64,000 nucleotides of DNA from Parapusillimonas granuli (GCF_013416525.1 NZ_JACCEM010000005.1:186001-250000), one strand, 5' to 3'; shown: positions 34,604 to 43,623, numbered from the stretch's first letter. Translations and numbers: made by a program. The notes: a model not told the origin generated them from the sequence alone.

Positions 34604-35066
34604 TGCCATGACGCGCCATCGTGGGCGGCCATAAGGCAGGCGCCACGCATGGTGCCTCAGCCCTGCCTGCCCATTTCATCCCGCCTCACGAATCATCCCA
34701 GTTCATGCCAGCCCGCCGCCGCTCGTTTACCGGCGGCGGTGCTTCCACACTTGCTCTCCAATCCGTAAGCAGATATGCAGCTCGTAGGCTGATGAGCCCG
34801 GCGCGCCTATGCGAGATCAGCCACCCTGGCAACAATAAGTTAATTCCAACATGAATATTGGAAAATTTTCACAAGTGACAATTTTTAGAAGCATTATGAA
34901 AAATTCAACCACATAATGCAAATCATTGATTTATCAGAATAAATTTTTTATACCACATCACTTTCCCAGAAAACACGAGTAAAATAAGCCATTCTCATAT
35001 GTAACTATTATTACAATTAAACACATATGAACCCAGTTTCGGTGCAGCACGACACAGGAGACTGTC
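34604..35066. other. Gene-free 463-bp stretch between the two repeat protein genes
   Basis: The first 240 bp are GC-rich and hold a perfect 9-bp stem CCGCCGCCG-N9-CGGCGGCGG (34713-34739), which lacks a T run. The last 200 bp are strongly A/T-rich and hold the inverted repeat TCATATGT-N20-ACATATGA (34995-35030). The ATG of the second gene follows AGGAGA. No reading frame here looks coding. The A/T-rich part is probably promoter DNA, but several -10-like boxes compete and I cannot choose one. Confidence 0.6.
34995..35030. promoter_or_regulatory. TCATATGT/ACATATGA inverted repeat before the second repeat protein gene
   Basis: Perfect 8-bp arms separated by 20 bp, 37 bp before the ATG. The arms share CATATG with the ACATATGT site before the first repeat protein gene, which suggests a common regulator. 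Confidence 0.4.
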
Positions 35067-38063
35067 ATGGCAACTGAACTCAAGGTTTTCAGTCTTAAAT
35101 GGTATTTGGACCACAACCCCGACGTAGCTGCGGCGGTCGCCCAGGGGTTGGTGGATGCCTTCCAGCACTTCGAACAATATGGAAAGGCCGAAGGGCGCTC
35201 CATGGGGCCGCTGTTCGACGTGGATTTGTACCTGGCCCAGAATCCGGACGTCGCGGCGGCGGTCGAGCGCGGGGAAACCACCGCCTACGACCACTTCATC
35301 CAATACGGTGCGGGCGAAGACCGGACGCCTTCCGCGCTGTTCGACGAAGCTTTCTACCTATTGCAGAACCCCGATGTGGCCGCCGCGGTGCAGGCCGGCA
35401 CCATGACGGCGGTTCAGCACTTCCTGTCCTACGGCCAAAGCGAGCCGCGCCCATTCAACCCCTCCATCGACCTGGGCGCCTACCTGGAAGCCAACCCCGA
35501 CGTGGCCGCCGCGGTGCAGAACGGCTTCATGAGCGCAATGGAGCACCTGATGGTCTACGGCGCCGGCGAAGCGCGCGACCTGGGCAACGGGGTGAACCTG
35601 GGCATGTTCGCCAATGACGGCACCTTCCAGCAGGCACTGTCCTCCGGGAACATCGCAGGCGCCCTGCTGCGCGTGGGCGAGGTCGCCCCGTTCCTGCCCA
35701 CCTTCCAGCCCCCGGCCGGGTGGACGCCCCCGCCAGATACGCCGATTCCCGTCGATTTCGTCCCGCCGGCCGGCATACAGCTGGTGATCCCGCCAAGCGT
35801 GATCGTGCCGCCGGGTACGGAATTGCCGCCCACCTTCACGCCGCCAACGCCCACGCCTGGGGGCGGTGGCGGAAGCCCCAGCCCGACGTTCACGGTGACG
35901 CTCGGCGGCGATGGGACGCTGACTTTTTCGGGGACGGCGACTGGCGACATCATCATGACGGTGGATGATGGCGGTGTTGCGACATTCGTTCGAGGTTCGG
36001 TGACCGCGTCGTTGAAGCCCAATATGGGGAGCATCCATAACATCGTTGTCGAAGCAAATACGGTACTTCAGGCAGCGGAAGATGTGGTCAGCAGTTTGTC
36101 TCGAATTGATTTGGTCAATGGTGGAAAGCTGCGCGTCGAAACGAACTTCACACCACTTGGCGATGGAAATCAGAAATTAGAAAGCGCAAATATCGCGCAA
36201 GTGTACGTGGGCGATATGAATGGGCCTGCGGCCGTATGGGATAGCGTATTGGTCACCAGCAATGATATTGCTGATAAATTCAAGCTGTTCTGGGTGACGG
36301 GCGATGAGGAATACTACCGCCTATTAAGTTCCAGTGATCAACAGGCCAAAACCATTGTGAATGACGCCAATCTTGAATTGAGCGTCATCTATGCCGCTTA
36401 CTTAAAGAATGGTGGAGATCCGATTTGGGACGTCGTGCAAACTAAGGATGGTGGAGTGCCTCATTGGGATATTCGTCAGCAATCATTGCATGACAACCTC
36501 ATGGGGAACCTGAATCGTACAGTGGTGGCTGGCCGTGTGGCAGATGAGGTGCTGAGCATCCCGGCCAGTGAAGGGGCGTACATGGATGCCTCTAGCACGT
36601 TTGGCGGCCGGCCATATCACGATGGGAAGCTGAGCAAAACAGAGAATCAAGAAAAAACCGTCGCATGGGACCTCGCGCATGGAGTTGAGCGTAGCGCGAG
36701 TGACAGGGCGGTAATCCAAAATGAGATTTATGTCGTCCGGGAGGTTGCTAACGGAACGGATGTCGTTACGAAATACGCTACCGTCCAGTCGGCAGTGAAT
36801 GCTGCTCAAGCTAACGACGTAATTTACGTTGGACCGGGCATGTTTCATGAAGACATTAATGTGGGGATGAACGACCTCCATGTCATTCTTTCCGCCGGCT
36901 CCGTCATAGACGGAGGTTTTGTCGTGCGTAGCAGCGCGGATGGTTTCCATCTTTCGGGTGATGGATCCATTTATGGCATGGAGACGAACTTGGTTGCCGG
37001 CTCCAAAGGTAAGGGGGTATATATACAGAGCGGCGCGGACGTTACGGTCGACGGTGTTCAGTTCACGTATGATGGTGGTGATACGGGTCAAATTCGCGGC
37101 ATCGAGGTGGAAAACGGAAGCAGCGTCGTTACCGTGGATGGCTCGACTTTTACAGGATGGTTGACAGGAATATACGTCAATGGCGGCAATGAGCTTACCG
37201 TATCGAACAGCTTTTTCTCTGCCGGGCAGGTAGGGATTGGTACCGATGGGCCCGCCAAGCTCAGCGTCAAGAGCAGCAGCTTCGAGACAACATCGGAAGC
37301 GATAGGATTGACGCAAGAAAAAATGATCCGAAACTTGGACATCAGCGGAAACACGTATGGTGAAACTCCAATCTCCATTGCGAATCATGGTATCGACACC
37401 GGCGTAGACGAGCTTCAGGGAACGAACGTCATTGTGGTGGCGAACGGTCAAGCCATTCAGAACGCTGTAAACAAGTTGGCCAATGTCCTGACAGAAGGAG
37501 TTGGGCAAGTCATTTTGGGTAAAGGAAATTTCACGGGAGACGTCGCTCTTAATGGAAATATCCAATTGATCGGCCAAGGAGAGGATTTCTCCAAGGTAGT
37601 GGGAAGCATAAAAATCAACGTTCCGTCAGACGCCGGCAAAGTCGTTGAAAACGTCCTGCTAAGCGCCTTTACGGTAGACCCGGACGGAGCCGGGTCATTC
37701 CCAATTATTGCCTACTCCAATATGGACGAAATTTACAATACCGACGGGCTATCAATCATTGGTGTCAAGATCATGGCGGATGGGCAGCATGGCCTCGGAC
37801 TGTTCGATGTAAGGAACGCGTATTTGCAAGACTTGATCATTTTCTGGGAGGGAGATTCCCAACCAACCGGCAAATTCGGTATAGAAGCCATTGGATTGCA
37901 AGGCGCCACACTTAAGAATATATCGATGCAAGGATTTTCCACCGATGGCACTTTTGAAATGTTAAATATTTGGCTCCATGATGGTTACGAGTCCAACGGG
38001 AATATTCAAATTATTGGGGTAAACAATTTGCTCGACCAGATTCTCTATCCTAGTCCTGGCTGA
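35067..38063 (+). CDS. Repeat-headed putative secreted surface protein 2, with beta-helix body
   Basis: A 998-residue protein without a signal peptide and without any cysteine. Residues 13-180 are four 42-residue repeats (YLDHNPDVAAAVAQG, HFEQYGKAEGRS), followed by ALLRVGEVAPFLPTF. A Pro-rich linker runs from about 214 to 275 (VIPPSVIVPPGTELPPTFTP). From about 565 on, two right-handed beta-helix segments appear, one starting ATVQSAVNAAQANDVIYVGP and one AIQNAVNKLANVL with GQVILGKGNFTGDV. Asn/Gly/Val ladders such as VTVDGVQF support this fold. No calcium-binding RTX nonapeptides are present. The A/T-rich body contrasts with the GC-rich head. It is a candidate substrate of the type I exporter encoded at 48409. 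Confidence 0.87.
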   Translation: MATELKVFSLKWYLDHNPDVAAAVAQGLVDAFQHFEQYGKAEGRSMGPLFDVDLYLAQNPDVAAAVERGETTAYDHFIQYGAGEDRTPSALFDEAFYLLQNPDVAAAVQAGTMTAVQHFLSYGQSEPRPFNPSIDLGAYLEANPDVAAAVQNGFMSAMEHLMVYGAGEARDLGNGVNLGMFANDGTFQQALSSGNIAGALLRVGEVAPFLPTFQPPAGWTPPPDTPIPVDFVPPAGIQLVIPPSVIVPPGTELPPTFTPPTPTPGGGGGSPSPTFTVTLGGDGTLTFSGTATGDIIMTVDDGGVATFVRGSVTASLKPNMGSIHNIVVEANTVLQAAEDVVSSLSRIDLVNGGKLRVETNFTPLGDGNQKLESANIAQVYVGDMNGPAAVWDSVLVTSNDIADKFKLFWVTGDEEYYRLLSSSDQQAKTIVNDANLELSVIYAAYLKNGGDPIWDVVQTKDGGVPHWDIRQQSLHDNLMGNLNRTVVAGRVADEVLSIPASEGAYMDASSTFGGRPYHDGKLSKTENQEKTVAWDLAHGVERSASDRAVIQNEIYVVREVANGTDVVTKYATVQSAVNAAQANDVIYVGPGMFHEDINVGMNDLHVILSAGSVIDGGFVVRSSADGFHLSGDGSIYGMETNLVAGSKGKGVYIQSGADVTVDGVQFTYDGGDTGQIRGIEVENGSSVVTVDGSTFTGWLTGIYVNGGNELTVSNSFFSAGQVGIGTDGPAKLSVKSSSFETTSEAIGLTQEKMIRNLDISGNTYGETPISIANHGIDTGVDELQGTNVIVVANGQAIQNAVNKLANVLTEGVGQVILGKGNFTGDVALNGNIQLIGQGEDFSKVVGSIKINVPSDAGKVVENVLLSAFTVDPDGAGSFPIIAYSNMDEIYNTDGLSIIGVKIMADGQHGLGLFDVRNAYLQDLIIFWEGDSQPTGKFGIEAIGLQGATLKNISMQGFSTDGTFEMLNIWLHDGYESNGNIQIIGVNNLLDQILYPSPG
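35103..35606 (+). repeat. Four 42-codon YLxxNPDV repeats in protein 2
   Basis: Codons 13-180, the same register and number of units as in the first protein. The third and fourth units keep NPDVAAAVQ and AMEHLM. The two arrays are direct repeats 2.5 kb apart and could recombine. Confidence 0.9.
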
Positions 38064-38640
38064 ATGGTGCCCACAAATTGGCCGCCACCCCATTCGAATA
38101 CCCCGAGACGAACTCCTTCGCCGCGCCGCTTTGCGGGTCGTACACCGAGCGGCGGATCCTTCCTATGTTGCCGCCGTATAGATGGATGCTGATGGAGACC
38201 CGGTCCGCATAGGCGTTGCTGACGCGATGGATGTCGCCGATCTTGGGGGATACACAGGCGACTTCGCCGGGGTTCAGGCGGGTTTCGGGGCCGGCGGGCG
38301 CCAGGCCGCCGCTGCCGCGGCGGTAATGCTGTTCCAGTTCGGCGCCTCGCAGCATGGCGATGACGCCCCATACGGTGTGGTCGTGGATGGGGGTTTTCTG
38401 GCCCGGTCCCCAAACGAAGCTGACCAATGAGAAGCGGTCCAGCGGGTCGCCGTACAGCAGGTACTGCCTATAGAACTCGGGGTGGGGCCGGGCGAAGGCG
38501 TCGGGCAGCCAGTCGTCGCGGGCGACCAGGTCGCGCATCAGGTCGCGGGCCTGGTCCAGTATGGAGTCATCGCCGGGGGCGCGGTCCTGCGTCAAGCGGG
38601 TCAGGCCGGCCACGGTGTTCAACAGTCGTTCGGTGTTCAT
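38050..38640 (-). CDS. Thiol dioxygenase, cysteine/3-mercaptopropionate dioxygenase family
   Basis: A 196-residue cupin. The iron ligands are H86 and H88 in PIHDHTVWG, and H138 in GDIHRVSN. DPLDRFSLVSFVWGPGQKTP precedes the first motif. The Arg of the mammalian cysteine dioxygenase YTR segment is not seen, and the pattern is closer to 3-mercaptopropionate dioxygenases. It adds O2 to a thiol to give a sulfinate. It is last in the CoA-pathway operon, 1 bp after the acyl-CoA synthetase stop, and its end overlaps the end of the second repeat protein gene by 14 bp. Confidence 0.85.
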   Translation of the reverse strand: MNTERLLNTVAGLTRLTQDRAPGDDSILDQARDLMRDLVARDDWLPDAFARPHPEFYRQYLLYGDPLDRFSLVSFVWGPGQKTPIHDHTVWGVIAMLRGAELEQHYRRGSGGLAPAGPETRLNPGEVACVSPKIGDIHRVSNAYADRVSISIHLYGGNIGRIRRSVYDPQSGAAKEFVSGYSNGVAANLWAPFSQD

Positions 38641-38641
38641 T

Positions 38642-40126
38642 TCACGCCTCCTGCGCCAACGAACGGGCCAGGGCCTTGCGGTCGATCTTGCCGACGGAAT
38701 TTTCGGGCAGGCTGTCCACGAAGTAGACGTCTTCCAATTGGTAGATGCGCGACAGGCGCTCGCTGACGGCGGCCTGGATGCGGGCCTTGTCCTGGCGGGC
38801 GGGGTCGGCGGGCACGACGAAGGCGACGGGGACTTCGCCCAGGTCGGCGTCGGGCCGGCCCACCACGCAGCAGCTGCTTACGTCGGGGCAGGCGCTGATG
38901 GCTTGCTCGATGAGGGCGGGGGATATGTTTTCTCCGCCGCGTATGATCACGTCTTTCAGCCGGCCGGTGATGTAGAAGTAGCCCTCTTCGTCCACGCGTC
39001 CCAGGTCGCCGCTGCGCAGGACGGGTCCGGCAGGCTCCTGCACGCCGTCTTCCTTCACGCCCAGGTAGCCCAGCATCAGGCTGTCGCCTTCGATGCATAT
39101 TTCGCCGTCCACGCCCGGCTGGTCGATGATGCCGCCGTCGGCGGCGCGGAGGTAGACGCGCTGGTGGGGCAGCGCCTTGCCGATGGAGCCGATCTTGCGC
39201 TTCGAGGGCGGGTTGATGGTCGAGGTGCAGGTGGCTTCGGACAAGCCATAGGACACGACCAGCGGGCATTTGAGCACCGCTTCTATCCGGGCGTGCAGCT
39301 CGCGGGTGATGGGGGCGGAGCCGCAGCGCGCGAAGCGCAGGGCGGCAAGGCTTGCGGCCGTGAAGTCCAGGTCGAGCATGCGGGAATACATCGTGGGCAC
39401 GCCGGTGATGATGGTGGGACGGTGCGTGTCCAGCAGCCTGGGCGTGTCCGGCGCGCGGAAGCGGCCGGCCAGCACGACGTGGGCGCCCGCCAGGAAGGGG
39501 CTGAAAATCTGGTTGTTGAGGCCGTTGGTGTGGTACAGCGGCATGACGTGCAGCAGCTTGTCGGCCGGCGCCAGGCCGGTCAGCGGAACGACGCCCCGGG
39601 CATTGTTGAGCAGGCCCTTGTGGCTGAGCAGCACGCCCTTGGGCCGCCCGGTGCTGCCGGACGTGAACAGCAGCAGGCCGGGGTCTTCGGGCCGAATGCC
39701 GTCGGCCCAGCAGGGCGGGGCGTCGGGCAGCGCGTCGATGCGCAATCGCCGCGTGCCGTCGGCCAGGTCCAGGCTGGGCAGGTTGACGGCGTCGGCCAGC
39801 ACGATTCCGGCGCCGACGGAACGCAGGCGGTCGCGGATTTCCTCCTGGGTCAGCCGGGGTTCCAGCGGGCACGGGCAGGCGCCCGCCGCCATGACGGCCA
39901 GGATGGCGACCACGGCATCGGGTGAGCGTTCCATGGCCAGGGCCACCAGCTGCCGCGGCTGGACACCGGCCTGGCGCAAGCGGCCCGCCAGGGCGCTGAC
40001 CCGTTCGTACAGGGCGCCGTACGACAGGGTGGCGGCGCCGGCGGCGTCGCTCAGGGCCGGGCGCGATGCCCAGGATTCCGACCGCCACAGCGATGGATAG
40101 GCGGCCGGCAGGCTGGCGTGGTGCAT
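38642..40126 (-). CDS. AMP-dependent acyl-CoA synthetase/ligase
   Basis: A 494-residue adenylate-forming enzyme starting MHHASLPAAYPSLWRSE after AGGAGG. LLLFTSGSTGRPKGVLLSHK is the P-loop. YGLSEATCTSTIN and LRSGDLGRVDEEGYFYITGR are the nucleotide-binding core. ENSVGKIDRKALA has the catalytic C-terminal Lys. It activates a carboxylic acid to its CoA ester. It is the sixth gene after the IclR regulator in this operon, and its substrate is likely the acid handled by the neighbouring CoA-transferases. Confidence 0.92.
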   Translation of the reverse strand: MHHASLPAAYPSLWRSESWASRPALSDAAGAATLSYGALYERVSALAGRLRQAGVQPRQLVALAMERSPDAVVAILAVMAAGACPCPLEPRLTQEEIRDRLRSVGAGIVLADAVNLPSLDLADGTRRLRIDALPDAPPCWADGIRPEDPGLLLFTSGSTGRPKGVLLSHKGLLNNARGVVPLTGLAPADKLLHVMPLYHTNGLNNQIFSPFLAGAHVVLAGRFRAPDTPRLLDTHRPTIITGVPTMYSRMLDLDFTAASLAALRFARCGSAPITRELHARIEAVLKCPLVVSYGLSEATCTSTINPPSKRKIGSIGKALPHQRVYLRAADGGIIDQPGVDGEICIEGDSLMLGYLGVKEDGVQEPAGPVLRSGDLGRVDEEGYFYITGRLKDVIIRGGENISPALIEQAISACPDVSSCCVVGRPDADLGEVPVAFVVPADPARQDKARIQAAVSERLSRIYQLEDVYFVDSLPENSVGKIDRKALARSLAQEA

Positions 40127-40134
40127 GGGGCCTC

Positions 40135-40869
40135 CTATCGCAGGGTCACGGCGGCGTCGCGTTCGAAGGCGCCGTCCGGGTCCAGGGCGGCCAGTGCGTC
40201 GATTTCGCGCTGCGTGGGCGGTTCGGTCGGGCGGGCCCCTTCGCTGTCGAATTCGAAGCCGGTGCGCGCCTTGACTTCTTCCAGGCTGGATTCGGGATGC
40301 CAGGACTGCAGGGCCAGGCGGCCGTTCTTTTTCACGAAGACGGCGATGGGGGTGGCCACGCCGTGGAAGCCGCCCCAGGAAGTGCGGAAATGCAGTTTCT
40401 CGACGAAGGTGCGCGGAGAGTGTTCGGTGCGCCAGGTGCAGGCGCGCCGCGCCGTGGGCAGCATGACGGCGCCGCCGCCGCCGCCCGGCAGGCGCACCTT
40501 GGGCTGGTGCCAGTCGCCGATGCAGGAGTTGTTGGCATTGCCTTCGCCGTCGATCTGGGCGGCGCCCAGGAAGGTGAGGTCCATGCGGCCCCGGCAGCAG
40601 AGGTCGTAGAAGTCTTCGTTGGCGAATATGGATGCGGAATGTTCGGCAAGCACCGGGTCGGAGCTGGAGACGGGAATCTTGGACGGACGCGGGTCCACGC
40701 CGCCGGCCACGTTGATGTAGATGAAATCCCAGTCGTAGGCCTGTTTGGCCATCAGGCAGGCCAGCATGGGCATGGTGGAATTCACGCCGCTGAAGGTGAT
40801 TTCGTTGGGCCGGATGAAGCGGGCCAGATTGGTGACGATATAAGAGAAAGGGGACCAGTTCGTATTCAT
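40135..40869 (-). CDS. Class I CoA-transferase-like protein, beta subunit
   Basis: A 244-residue CoA-transferase beta-type subunit with NEITFSGVNSTMPMLACLMA, DFIYINVAGGVDPRP and the CoA-binding GAAQIDGEGNANNS. In this fold true transferases place a catalytic Glu in a Y-E-x-G loop. Here the equivalent reads YINVAGG, so the enzyme may be a hydrolase or lyase as in the IpdAB group. The start codon overlaps the alpha subunit stop (ATGA). Confidence 0.82.
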   Translation of the reverse strand: MNTNWSPFSYIVTNLARFIRPNEITFSGVNSTMPMLACLMAKQAYDWDFIYINVAGGVDPRPSKIPVSSSDPVLAEHSASIFANEDFYDLCCRGRMDLTFLGAAQIDGEGNANNSCIGDWHQPKVRLPGGGGGAVMLPTARRACTWRTEHSPRTFVEKLHFRTSWGGFHGVATPIAVFVKKNGRLALQSWHPESSLEEVKARTGFEFDSEGARPTEPPTQREIDALAALDPDGAFERDAAVTLR

Positions 40870-41702
40870 TGGGCATGCTCCGGCAAGGCTTCGGGGGCGG
40901 CGTCCAGGTGGGCCTGCAAGGCGTCGGGACCGGGTTCCAGGTACCGTTCCACGGCGGGGTAGTCGATTTCATAATCCGGCCAGCACGACCCCGGCCATGC
41001 GCCGTTCGGCACCACGGCATAGGCCTGCACCAGGAAGTAGGGGATGAGCGTGACCTCGGGCTGGCGCTCGAAGACTTCGCTGTCCACCAGGCGTTCGGCC
41101 ACGACCAGGACGCGCTTGGCCGAGCGGCTCATGATGCGGTCCCAATGCGAGGTTCCCAGCACGCGCACATTGCCCTTGGCGTCGACCTCGTTGGCGTGGA
41201 TGACCGCGACGTCGGGCTGGATGGCGGGGATCACCCAGACGGGGTCGCCTTTGCCGTAGGGGTCGTCCAGCTTCTTCCAGCCGTTGATGTCGATGAGATG
41301 GCTGCCTTCCACCCCGGCGCAGGGCTGGAAGGGCGTGCCGAAAGCGGCGGCGCGCAGGCCGGCGGTCAGCGTGGCGCAGGCGTGCTCTTCCAGTTCGAGC
41401 GCCCCGGTTTCGATGGCCTTGCGGTAGTTGGGCGCCAGGCCGAAGTTTCCTTCCATGGCGACGATGCCGGTGCGCGCGCGGGTGGCGACGCCGGCGCGGC
41501 ACAGCAGGTCGATGTCGTAGCCGGGGGACTGCTTCACGATTTCGAGGTTGGCTTTCTTCTGCCGGACGAGCTCGCGCACGAGCGCGAAGGGGCCGCGATG
41601 CAGGAAGCTGCCCCCCAGGGCCACCGAGGCGCCGTCGGGGATCAGCGCGGCCAGTTCCTGTATGGACACCTGCTTGTCGGGGTTGTTGAATCCAGATGAC
41701 AT
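40866..41702 (-). CDS. Class I CoA-transferase-like protein, alpha subunit
   Basis: A 278-residue CoA-transferase alpha-type subunit. LIPDGASVALGGSFLHRGPF is the entry loop. SPGYDIDLLCRAGV and AVIHANEVDAKGNVRVLGTS follow the glutaconate-CoA-transferase/IpdA line. It pairs with the beta subunit to handle an acyl-CoA. The coupled overlap of the two genes supports a complex. Confidence 0.85.
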   Translation of the reverse strand: MSSGFNNPDKQVSIQELAALIPDGASVALGGSFLHRGPFALVRELVRQKKANLEIVKQSPGYDIDLLCRAGVATRARTGIVAMEGNFGLAPNYRKAIETGALELEEHACATLTAGLRAAAFGTPFQPCAGVEGSHLIDINGWKKLDDPYGKGDPVWVIPAIQPDVAVIHANEVDAKGNVRVLGTSHWDRIMSRSAKRVLVVAERLVDSEVFERQPEVTLIPYFLVQAYAVVPNGAWPGSCWPDYEIDYPAVERYLEPGPDALQAHLDAAPEALPEHAQ

Positions 41703-41724
41703 GTCGTTCTCCTGAGCGGCGGGA

Positions 41725-42444
41725 TCATCCCGCCAGGTATTGCTGTATGCGGCCCTTGAAGCCGGGCTTGGATGCGGAGCGCACGAGCGCCGCCATATCG
41801 GCCGCGGCGTCGTTCAAGTCCAGCGCGGCGTACAGGCCGGCCCGCGTGTCGGCGGACAGCGCGGCGGCGGTTTGTTCCGCTTCTTGCAGCAGGCCGGGCC
41901 ATTCGCTTTCGGGGGCGGTTAGCGTGGCGAAGCCGATGCGCAAGGCCTCGTCGGCCTGGAAGGCGCGGGCGCTGCCCAGGATGGACAGCGCATGGGCGGG
42001 GCCGACGATGTTGCGGAAGCGCCGGGTGCCGAGCACGAGGCCGAATTTCAGCCCGGGCATGCGGAAGCCGGCGTCGGGCGTGCAGTAGCGCAGCTTGCAC
42101 GCGGCGAACAGGTCCACGCCCGCGCCGAAATTCTTGCCATGCGCCAAGCCGACGGTCAGCGCGGGCGAGCCGGCCACCCGCTGCAGGAGCGTTTCGATGC
42201 GCACCATGCGCAGCACCAGGTCTCCTTCGCTTTGTTCCTCGTAGCCGGTGAAGTCGAAACCCGCGCTGAGGTTCTTGCCCGCGCCACGGAAGACCAGGAG
42301 CGGAACGCCGGCGGCATGGGCGGATTCGACCCCTTCGATCAGGGCTTCGACCAGTTCGCTCGACAGCGCGTTGCGCTTTTCGGGCCGGTTCAGGGTGAAT
42401 GTCCAGCCGCCCGGCAGGCGGTCTATGGTGAGCAGGTCCGGCAT
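41725..42444 (-). CDS. Enoyl-CoA hydratase/isomerase family protein
   Basis: A 239-residue crotonase-fold protein. FTLNRPEKRNALSSELVEAL and LVFRGAGKNLSAGFDF supply one oxyanion-hole segment, and AHGKNFGAGVDLFAAC the other. The usual acidic catalytic pair is not obvious (FRMPGLKFGLVLG), so isomerase, hydratase or hydrolase activity is open. It begins at ATG 42444, 6 bp after the CaiB-type transferase stop. Confidence 0.87.
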   Translation of the reverse strand: MPDLLTIDRLPGGWTFTLNRPEKRNALSSELVEALIEGVESAHAAGVPLLVFRGAGKNLSAGFDFTGYEEQSEGDLVLRMVRIETLLQRVAGSPALTVGLAHGKNFGAGVDLFAACKLRYCTPDAGFRMPGLKFGLVLGTRRFRNIVGPAHALSILGSARAFQADEALRIGFATLTAPESEWPGLLQEAEQTAAALSADTRAGLYAALDLNDAAADMAALVRSASKPGFKGRIQQYLAG

Positions 42445-42449
42445 GGGGC

Positions 42450-43613
42450 TTACTCCACCGTCTGGGGCTTCAAGAGCCCGTCGAAGACTTCTTCGTTGTG
42501 CTCGCCCAACGCGGGCGGGCGCAGGCGGACGTCCGCCGTGCGGGCATCGAAGCGGATGGGGGAAACGAAAGTGCGGGTGCGCACGCCGTTGGGGAGTTCC
42601 AGGTCGCGCACCCACTGCATGTGTTCGACCTGGGGGTCCGCCAGCACGTCTGAATAGTTGTTGATGGGGGCGCAAGGCACGCCGGCGGCGCGGAAACGCT
42701 CGAGCCAGGCGTCGGCGTCGGCGGTCTGGAAGATGGCTTCCAGGATCTCGCGCAAGGCGTCCTGGTTGACGGCGCGGTCCGTTGGGTTCAGGAAGCGGGC
42801 GTCCTGGAACAAGTCCGCGCGTTCGACCACGGCGCACACCGATTTCCACAGGGAATTATTGCCGGCCGCCATGCCGAAGTAGCCGTCCTTGCAGCGGAAC
42901 ACCTGGTAGGGCGCATTGCGCGGGTGGGCCGAACCCAGCTTGACCGGGTCGACGCCCGTGCCGAAGTATTGGGAGGTCTGCAAGGCCGCGATGCCCAGGG
43001 TGGCGCCCAGCATCGAGACGTCTATGTGCGTGCCTTCGCCGCTTTGCGCCACGCCGCGCAAGGCGGCGGCGATGGAAAAGGCGGCATACAGGCCGGCCGT
43101 GAAGTCGCAGACCGGAACCCCGCATTTGACGGGGGCGCCGTCCGGCTCGCCGGTGACGCTCATGAGCCCGCTCATGGCTTGCAGGGTCAGGTCGAACCCG
43201 CCTTCCTGGCTGCGCGGGCCGCTTTGGCCGTAGGCCGAGATCGAACAATAGATCAGGGCGGGGTTGCGCTTGCGCATGTCGGCGTAGCCCAGGCCCAGGC
43301 GGTCCATGACGCCGGGGCGGTTGTTTTCGATCAGGACGTCGGCCTGGGCGATGAGGTCGGCGGCAAGCCGCTGGTCGCGGTCGTTCTTCAGGTTCAGGGT
43401 GACCGAACGCTTGTTGCGATTGAGGGAGGCGAAGTTTTCGCTGTAGCCGTCGGTGATGGGCGCCCAGCTGCGCAGGGTGTCGCCGCAATCGGGCTGTTCG
43501 ATCTTGACGACGTCGGCGCCCATGTCGGCCAGCAGCAGGCCGCAGAAGGGGCCCGCGGCCACATTGCAGACCTCGATGACGCGTATGCCTTTCAGCGTTG
43601 ATTCCTGATTCAT
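42450..43613 (-). CDS. CaiB/BaiF (class III) CoA-transferase
   Basis: A 387-residue class III CoA-transferase. IRVIEVCNVAAGPFCGLLLA and ADMGADVVKIEQPDCGDTLR are the N-terminal signature, followed by LNRNKRSVTLNLKN. The probable catalytic Asp lies in QEGGFDLTLQAMSGLMSVTG. It moves CoA between two carboxylates, such as succinate and a xenobiotic acid. ATG 43613 begins MNQESTLKG, and the longer frame to 43784 is not used because it enters the IclR gene. It is the first structural gene after the IclR regulator. Confidence 0.92.
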   Translation of the reverse strand: MNQESTLKGIRVIEVCNVAAGPFCGLLLADMGADVVKIEQPDCGDTLRSWAPITDGYSENFASLNRNKRSVTLNLKNDRDQRLAADLIAQADVLIENNRPGVMDRLGLGYADMRKRNPALIYCSISAYGQSGPRSQEGGFDLTLQAMSGLMSVTGEPDGAPVKCGVPVCDFTAGLYAAFSIAAALRGVAQSGEGTHIDVSMLGATLGIAALQTSQYFGTGVDPVKLGSAHPRNAPYQVFRCKDGYFGMAAGNNSLWKSVCAVVERADLFQDARFLNPTDRAVNQDALREILEAIFQTADADAWLERFRAAGVPCAPINNYSDVLADPQVEHMQWVRDLELPNGVRTRTFVSPIRFDARTADVRLRPPALGEHNEEVFDGLLKPQTVE

Positions 43614-43623
43614 TGGATTTCCT

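Noticed and set aside
34604-35066. A possible riboswitch or small RNA in the long gap
   Set aside because: There is one GC hairpin without a T run and an A/T-rich tail. No conserved aptamer pattern could be recognised.
32543-35606. Regular repeats that might be a CRISPR array or minisatellite
   Set aside because: The periods are 126 bp, in frame, and conserved at the protein level with diverged DNA. They are coding repeats.
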